Below are positions 5,948-10,071 of a stretch of 10,071 bases of DNA, piece after piece. The notes under the pieces are model-generated. The model was not told the origin of the DNA and did not search any database. It saw nothing but the letters and a program-made list of their open reading frames with translations. This stretch comes from Planctomycetota bacterium. Its GTDB lineage: Bacteria; Planctomycetota; GCA-002687715; DRQF01. Position 1 is the first letter of the stretch, and each line of letters starts with the position of its first letter. Made by a program: the position numbers and the translations under genes. The DNA lies in the NCBI GenBank assembly GCA_024275615.1, contig JAJRYU010000755.1, positions 1-10,071 on the forward strand. Direction: 5' to 3'.

Positions 5948-7305
5948 TTTCAACATCGCTCTCAGAAATCGCTTCGCTCCTGGGTGGGACACTGATTCCC
6001 TCAGGTGCCCATGTCGCTGTGACCGGCGTGGCTACAGATACGCGCCGAATCAAAAGCGGCGATCTCTTCTTTGCTCTTGACGGAGCGAACTTTCAAGGCA
6101 GTGACTTTTTACCTGAAGCGTTTCGGGGTGGAGCTTGCGCGGCTGTCACTCACAATCCCAGGGAAAGTGGCGGACCTCTTGTTGTCGTCGAAGATGCCGG
6201 GCGAGCCCTCATGGAGTTTGCAAAGTCCTTGCGACGACGACTCAAGATTCCAGTCGTGGGCATTACAGGAAGCAACGGAAAGACAACAACCAAGGATGCG
6301 CTGGGTGTGGTCTTGAGCCAAAAATTCAAATGTGTCGTAGCGGAAGGGTCATTCAATAACCGTGTTGGTCTGCCGCTCACAGTGGCTCGAGCCGAAAGTG
6401 ACACGGAGATCCTTGTGCTTGAGATTGGCAGCAGTGCCCCCGGGGAGATTGCTCGTCTGAGTGATGTTGCCGTCCCCAGATTGGCGGTCATAACCTCCAT
6501 TGGTGCGAGTCATCTTGAGGGGCTGGGGTCGGTCGAAGGCGTGCTGGCAGAAAAGCTCTCCATTGCTCAGAGCATGGGAAGTGAGGATGTACTCTTCTTG
6601 AATGGTGATGATGAACTGCTTGCTGGCGCTGTCCAAGCACAACGCGACATCGTTGGCGGACCTTGCGTCAAAACTTATGGCAGTTCCGCAGGTGTCGACC
6701 ACCAAGCGTTTGACCACCAATGGCACGACGGAGGAATCTCTTTTCGTCTCTCGAAAGACGGTCCGCGATTGGCGTCCAGTCTTCTCGGCCGACACAATTT
6801 CCAGAACCTCTTGGCTGTTGCCATTTGTGCTAAGAAGCTCGGCATGACGGAGAGTGAGATTGCAGAGGCGTTCGCGCTCATCAAGTCTTCGCCAATGCGC
6901 ATGGAGGAGCGTCGCGTCAATGGCAGGCGGGTCATTTATGATTGCTACAATGCTAACCCAACATCCATGTCTGCCGCCATTAACGTCTTGGCAGGTTTCA
7001 CCAACGACCGCCGGCGGGTGGCTGTTTTGGGAGACATGCTTGAATTGGGCAGTGAAAGTAGGCGCCACCACCAAGAGCTGGGTGCAAAATGCTCAGAAAG
7101 TGGGATCGACTTGTTCTTGTTCGTCGGCAAGGAAATGCGCCATGCCTACGACGCTTTTTGCCTGGATTCTGAGGCCAGTGGTTGGGTCGAGGGTTTAAGC
7201 CAAGCTCGTCTTTGGTTGGAAAATCACCTGCGTCCCGCCGATCTCATTCTGCTCAAAGGTTCCAGGGGAATTGGTCTTGAGCAGTTGTTCGAGGAGGATG
7301 GCTAA
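5944..7305 (+). CDS. murF: UDP-MurNAc-tripeptide:D-Ala-D-Ala ligase MurF
   Basis: The 453-residue enzyme adds D-Ala-D-Ala to the UDP-MurNAc-tripeptide, completing the pentapeptide. It opens MISTSLSEIASLLGG, a typical MurF start, with DTRRIKSGDLFFAL in the substrate-binding domain. The P-loop GSNGKTTTK is at 109-117. SFNNRVGLPLT, VLEIGSSAPGEIARL and ITSIGASHLEGLGS are the MurF central-domain blocks. YDCYNANPTSMSAAI and AVLGDMLELG mark the C-terminal domain. The start is ATG 5944, overlapping the murE stop by four bases (ATGA), with GGGGA upstream; a frame-open ATG at 5905 lies inside murE and is not favoured. It ends in the TAATG junction with ftsW, so mraY, commonly the next gene, is absent here. 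Confidence 0.96.
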   Translation: MISTSLSEIASLLGGTLIPSGAHVAVTGVATDTRRIKSGDLFFALDGANFQGSDFLPEAFRGGACAAVTHNPRESGGPLVVVEDAGRALMEFAKSLRRRLKIPVVGITGSNGKTTTKDALGVVLSQKFKCVVAEGSFNNRVGLPLTVARAESDTEILVLEIGSSAPGEIARLSDVAVPRLAVITSIGASHLEGLGSVEGVLAEKLSIAQSMGSEDVLFLNGDDELLAGAVQAQRDIVGGPCVKTYGSSAGVDHQAFDHQWHDGGISFRLSKDGPRLASSLLGRHNFQNLLAVAICAKKLGMTESEIAEAFALIKSSPMRMEERRVNGRRVIYDCYNANPTSMSAAINVLAGFTNDRRRVAVLGDMLELGSESRRHHQELGAKCSESGIDLFLFVGKEMRHAYDAFCLDSEASGWVEGLSQARLWLENHLRPADLILLKGSRGIGLEQLFEEDG

Positions 7306-8483
7306 TGGCAACCCTCTTACGTCGTGGACTCTCGGCCAAACAAAGTGGCATTTTCATTGCCGTTATAGCTTTTCTCTTGGCGCTGCTCGGGCTTTTGAAT
7401 GTGCTGTCTGCCACCTTGGTGCGCGCCATGGAAGATGGCCAGGTCTTGTCAACGTCGTTCATCAAGCAGAGTTTTGCTTTGCTCATCTCTGCAACAGTTT
7501 GTTTCTTGGTCGCGCGAGTCGATTACCGGCAGGTGATCGCATTGGCGCCGCGGCTTCTTGTTGCCACATGGATCGGTTTGATTCTTGTGCTCCTCATTGG
7601 CACCGACAAGAACGGCGCGCGACGTTGGATTAAGCTTGGCTTCTACAGTTTACAGGTATCAGAGCTCGCCAAGTTTACTGTCATTCTCTTTTGCGCTCAT
7701 TATGCCAGTGTGCGGGCTCGCGTGATCCATGACCTTCGCCAAGGATTTCTCCCGGCGGCTGCTTGTCTGGGATTGACTGTTGTCTTGGTTGCCAAGGAAC
7801 CAGACTTTGGCACCAGCATGTTCCTCATGGTGATCGGGTTTATCGTTCTCTTTCTCGGTGGCATGAAATTGCGTCATATCGTCGGCTCCGCTTGCCTCGC
7901 ATTGCCCCCATTTGTGTTTATCATGTTGCAGAAGTACAGCCATATAGGCGAGCGTTTGGACACCCTGACGAAAGGGCTCCATCCCCAAGTGCGTTCGGCG
8001 ATCAATGCCATGGGGAATGGCGGCACATTGGGGACAGGAATTGGCCACGGTCGGGTACAGCTGCGTTTCTTGCCTTTTGTTGAATCTGACTTCGTTTTCG
8101 CATCCGTGGGGGAGCAGCTCGGATTCCTTGGGTCAATTTCAGTGATTGCCCTTTTCTTAATGTTCTTTTGGCATGGACTCAAGATCGCACTTCGAGCTCC
8201 AGATCGAGCCGGTTTCTTGATGGCTTTTGGTTTGACATTCACCATCGTGTTTCAAGCGGGCATCAATATGGCTGTTGTCACCGGCTTAGTTCCCCCTAAA
8301 GGCATTGGTCTTCCTTTCGTTTCCTATGGTGGTTCGTCCCTTCTCGTCTTAGGCGTCGCCGTTGGCACATTGTGGAACATCGCCGCTCAAGGACATGAGG
8401 GATCTGAACCCGTGGACGAAGACATTGAAGAAGAAGATATCGAAGAGTCGGGGCTGCGTGTTCCCGGCCTGGATTTGGAATGA
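7305..8483 (+). CDS. ftsW: FtsW, SEDS-family peptidoglycan glycosyltransferase
   Basis: The 392-residue protein is polytopic, with about ten hydrophobic segments. SEDS proteins polymerise lipid II glycan strands in the membrane; FtsW does so with FtsI at the septum. Family blocks are NGARRWIKLG (103-112) followed by LQVSELAK, EPDFGTS (165-171), NGGTLGTGIG (238-247), ESDFVFASVGEQLG (260-273) with the essential Asp at 262, and PKGIGLPFVSYGGSS (331-345). The KG-x-GLP form of the last block and the neighbourhood (ftsI, murF) favour FtsW over RodA. A strongly acidic tail follows the last membrane segment (about 366-381). GAGGAGGA (7291-7298) is a very good Shine-Dalgarno. The start overlaps the murF stop by one base, which suggests coupled translation. 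Confidence 0.94.
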   Translation: MATLLRRGLSAKQSGIFIAVIAFLLALLGLLNVLSATLVRAMEDGQVLSTSFIKQSFALLISATVCFLVARVDYRQVIALAPRLLVATWIGLILVLLIGTDKNGARRWIKLGFYSLQVSELAKFTVILFCAHYASVRARVIHDLRQGFLPAAACLGLTVVLVAKEPDFGTSMFLMVIGFIVLFLGGMKLRHIVGSACLALPPFVFIMLQKYSHIGERLDTLTKGLHPQVRSAINAMGNGGTLGTGIGHGRVQLRFLPFVESDFVFASVGEQLGFLGSISVIALFLMFFWHGLKIALRAPDRAGFLMAFGLTFTIVFQAGINMAVVTGLVPPKGIGLPFVSYGGSSLLVLGVAVGTLWNIAAQGHEGSEPVDEDIEEEDIEESGLRVPGLDLE

Positions 8484-8653
8484 CATTTTGAATTGGAGAC
8501 AAAATTGGGAGCCGACGTCGAGGTCACTATCCCGCCCGTCGTCTAGTCGCAAACGAATGAAGCTTAAGTCGGTCGACATCAAGAGATGTCATGCACAGGC
8601 CGATTTCCTCTCTTCCCGACGTTGGCCCCCACTTTTTTTCTAAGGACAAGCAC
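8484..8653 (+). other. Spacer between ftsW and the LysM gene
   Basis: These 170 bases contain no gene I can support. A 28-codon ORF (8557-8643) lacks a ribosome site. There is one small perfect inverted repeat, GACATC/GATGTC with loop AAGA (8575-8590), and a T7 run (8633-8639) too far from it to form a terminator. The spacer may hold a promoter for the LysM gene, but none is convincing. Confidence 0.5.
8642..8646 (+). promoter_or_regulatory. Ribosome binding site of the LysM gene
   Basis: AAGGA is seven bases before ATG 8654. It favours that start over the in-frame ATG at 8591, which would put a Pro- and His-containing stretch before the membrane anchor. Confidence 0.6.
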
Positions 8654-9268
8654 ATGGGTATCGAAAAAAAAGCAGCTCTGGTTTGTGTCGTCATTTTGGC
8701 GATCCTCTTTGGCATCGGTCTTTCGAATCGAGAGCAAAGGTCAACTGTCGATGATGGGGCGAGTGACCGCAGTCGGGAAATCGCCCGGAAGTTTCGCGAT
8801 GCAAAGCTGGCATCAAAAGATAGACCAGAACCAAAATCTGACGTCATTGACGAAGACCAAGTCGAGCCAGTCGATGTTCCGGAAGAGGAACCAGAGTTTC
8901 GGTTTGTCAAAGTCAAAAACCGGGATAACTTTTCGCGTATAGCTAAACGGGAACTGGGGGACGCCAATCTCTATCCGATTCTCGTCAGGGCCAATCCCGA
9001 ATTGCAGCCCCGCAATCTACAGTTGGGGCAACAGGTGAAGATCCCCCTTGCGCCGAAAAATGGGATGCGATTAGTCAAGCCTGAAGTGCGAGGTGAGCGG
9101 CCTGCTAAGCCCCAGCAACATCGCGTGCTCCGAAACGAGACGCTCTCCGGGATCGCGCGCGCACACTATGGGCGGGCTAGCGACTGGAAGAAGATCTTCG
9201 TTGCCAATCGGAATCAGTTGCGTCGGCCGGAGAGTTTGCGCGAGGGGATGGTGATACGAATGCCGTGA
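8654..9268 (+). CDS. Membrane-anchored protein with two LysM domains
   Basis: The 204-residue protein has a short cytoplasmic MGIEKK, one membrane segment (about 7-23, AALVCVVILAILFGIGL), a charged linker rich in D, E, K and P (about 25-80), and two LysM domains. The first spans about 83-132 (FVKVKNRDNFSRIAKRELG ... NLQLGQQVKIP). The second spans about 155-203 (HRVLRNETLSGIARAHYG ... LREGMVIRMP). LysM domains bind N-acetylglucosamine-containing glycans, so the protein probably faces the periplasm and holds peptidoglycan. No M23 peptidase or other catalytic domain is present, unlike NlpD/EnvC-type proteins. It lies after ftsW, where murG is commonly found. Chlamydiae have a LysM (nlpD) gene beside ftsW, which suggests a division role; that is inference. 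Confidence 0.85.
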   Translation: MGIEKKAALVCVVILAILFGIGLSNREQRSTVDDGASDRSREIARKFRDAKLASKDRPEPKSDVIDEDQVEPVDVPEEEPEFRFVKVKNRDNFSRIAKRELGDANLYPILVRANPELQPRNLQLGQQVKIPLAPKNGMRLVKPEVRGERPAKPQQHRVLRNETLSGIARAHYGRASDWKKIFVANRNQLRRPESLREGMVIRMP

Positions 9269-9466
9269 CGGCTTCGTGTTGCCCATCTGTCTGACCACGC
9301 GCCTGCCTAGCTACTCACTTGGTCCAGAGATGATACTGTCGATGAAGGAACCGAGCCACTGCCAAAGTTGGTCTGATTCCGCCTTGGCGAACACACCGAG
9401 CTCTAATTGACAGTAATGGCTACGGGCAGCACGTTCTTGCGTCTTCCCGGTGTGGTCTAATGTGGT
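9269..9466 (+). other. Spacer between the LysM gene and murC
   Basis: About 200 bases with no supported + strand gene. It contains a CGCC-TT-GGCG palindrome (9380-9389) and a distant seven-base inverted pair, TACTGTC (9334-9340) and GACAGTA (9409-9415). A perfect TTGACA (9407-9412) has no matching -10 at 15-18 bases. The extended -10 just before murC is listed separately. This is the longest gap in the cluster, so murC probably has its own promoter. Confidence 0.5.
9453..9461 (+). promoter_or_regulatory. Candidate extended -10 promoter for leaderless murC
   Basis: TGG (9453-9455) followed by TCTAAT (9456-9461) fits the extended -10 pattern TGn plus TATAAT, with five of six hexamer bases matching. 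Transcription would start about 6-7 bases after the hexamer, at or within a base or two of ATG 9467. No clear -35 is present, which extended -10 promoters can tolerate. The lack of any Shine-Dalgarno before murC fits a leaderless message. Confidence 0.4.
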
Positions 9467-10071
9467 ATGAAATCTGCGCCGCCATTTGCTCACGAAAAAG
9501 TACATCTCGTTGGCATCGGTGGAATTGGCATGTCGGCCTTGGCACAGGTCTTGCAAAAGACCGGATCCGTGGTGAGTGGATCGGACGCGGGAGCTGGTGA
9601 GCTCTTGCCCCGTTTGGCCGCAAGCGGCATCGTTGTGCACAAAGGGCACTCCGAAGCTCATTTAGACGACGACGTGCAGTGTCTAGTCAAGACGGCGGCG
9701 ATCGCCGAAGGCAACCCGGAGATCGAGGAGGCCAATCGTAGAGGCATCCCGGTGCTGACCTATGCTGAAGCGCTTGGGCGGGTGACAAGAATCTGGGAGA
9801 CTACGGCAGTCGCCGGAACTCATGGCAAGACGACCACAGCGGCCATGCTCACCTGGATACTCCAATGTGCTCACAAAAACCCGGCCGCCGTTATCGGCGG
9901 TCTCGTACCTCAATTGGGTGGCAATGCCGTCATGGGTGACGGCGGACCGATGGTGGTAGAAGCCTGCGAATTCAATCGCTCTTTCCTTGAGCTTGAGCCC
10001 GTTCATGGTGTCATTACCAATGTCGGTGACGACCATTTGGATTACTACAAAAGCAGCGACCAGTTGCGGGC
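9467..10071 (+). CDS. murC: UDP-N-acetylmuramate:L-alanine ligase MurC, N-terminal part (runs off the right edge)
   Basis: 201 codons are visible of an enzyme that usually has about 450-490. MurC is the cytoplasmic ligase adding L-Ala to UDP-MurNAc, the first stem-peptide step. The N-terminal nucleotide-fold motif VHLVGIGGIGMSALA is at 12-26. GSDAG and KTAAIAEGNPEIEEA continue that domain. The ATP P-loop GTHGKTTT is at 117-124. VVEACEFNRSFLELEP (163-178) and TNVGDDHLDYY (184-194) are central-domain MurC blocks. An in-frame TAA at 9458-9460 leaves ATG 9467 as the first start. No Shine-Dalgarno precedes it, unlike every other gene here. The gene continues past the window, so a fusion (for example to Ddl, as in chlamydiae) cannot be excluded. 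Confidence 0.95.
   Translation, partial: MKSAPPFAHEKVHLVGIGGIGMSALAQVLQKTGSVVSGSDAGAGELLPRLAASGIVVHKGHSEAHLDDDVQCLVKTAAIAEGNPEIEEANRRGIPVLTYAEALGRVTRIWETTAVAGTHGKTTTAAMLTWILQCAHKNPAAVIGGLVPQLGGNAVMGDGGPMVVEACEFNRSFLELEPVHGVITNVGDDHLDYYKSSDQLR

Noticed and set aside
8575..8639. Hairpin 8575-8590 plus T7 run 8633-8639 as a terminator
   Set aside because: About 40 bases separate the hairpin from the T-run, so they cannot act as an intrinsic terminator.
8557..8643. 28-codon ORF in the ftsW-LysM spacer
   Set aside because: No Shine-Dalgarno, no motif, and it ends in the T-run.
8591..8653. ATG 8591 as start of the LysM protein
   Set aside because: No ribosome site, and it would put 21 extra residues before the membrane anchor. 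ATG 8654 has AAGGA at good spacing.
9407..9412. Perfect TTGACA as a -35 box
   Set aside because: No -10-like hexamer lies 15-18 bases downstream; the better promoter signal is the extended -10 at 9453-9461.
1..10071. CRISPR arrays, insertion sequences, tRNA or rRNA genes, phage genes
   Set aside because: None seen: no regularly spaced repeats, no transposase motifs, no tRNA-like cloverleaf, and the window is almost fully occupied by dcw genes.

Overview
This window holds most of a division-and-cell-wall (dcw) gene cluster. All its genes are on the + strand and packed end to end from about 702 to the right edge. Each core protein is identified from family motifs in the translation: MraZ, RsmH, an FtsL-like protein, FtsI, MurE, MurF, FtsW and MurC (cut by the window end). 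The base composition is moderately GC-rich. The organism is a Gram-negative-type bacterium: MurE carries the DNPR signature of meso-diaminopimelate ligases. A LysM protein next to ftsW recalls the LysM (nlpD) gene inside the chlamydial murF-ftsW-murG-murC block. That, together with the divergent layout, makes a member of the Planctomycetes-Verrucomicrobia-Chlamydiae group my best guess. This is inference and not certain.

Left edge (1-701): the 5' end of a divergent minus-strand gene, probably uracil phosphoribosyltransferase. It is followed by about 550 bases with no gene I can defend. That gap holds a 7-bp inverted repeat, two CAGG-T-GGTGGGG copies forming phased TGGGN boxes that resemble MraZ operator sites, a weak overlapping promoter, and a dense run of short hairpins up to the mraZ ribosome site.

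Main operon (702-8483): mraZ, rsmH, ftsL-like, ftsI, a 50-codon small ORF, murE, murF and ftsW. Most junctions overlap (8 bp, ATGA 4 bp, TAATG 1 bp) or have short gaps, so translational coupling is likely. The small ORF starts directly after the ftsI stop, in the same frame, behind a strong Shine-Dalgarno sequence. murF runs straight into ftsW, so mraY and murD are not at their usual positions.

Right part (8484-10071): a bitopic protein with two LysM domains follows ftsW where murG is commonly found. A roughly 200-base spacer then leads to murC, which has no Shine-Dalgarno but has an extended -10 element placed so that the transcript could be leaderless.

Together the genes encode peptidoglycan precursor steps (MurC, MurE, MurF), the septal synthase pair (FtsW glycosyltransferase and FtsI transpeptidase) with an FtsL-like scaffold, a possible peptidoglycan-binding accessory, a 16S rRNA methyltransferase and the cluster's own regulator.
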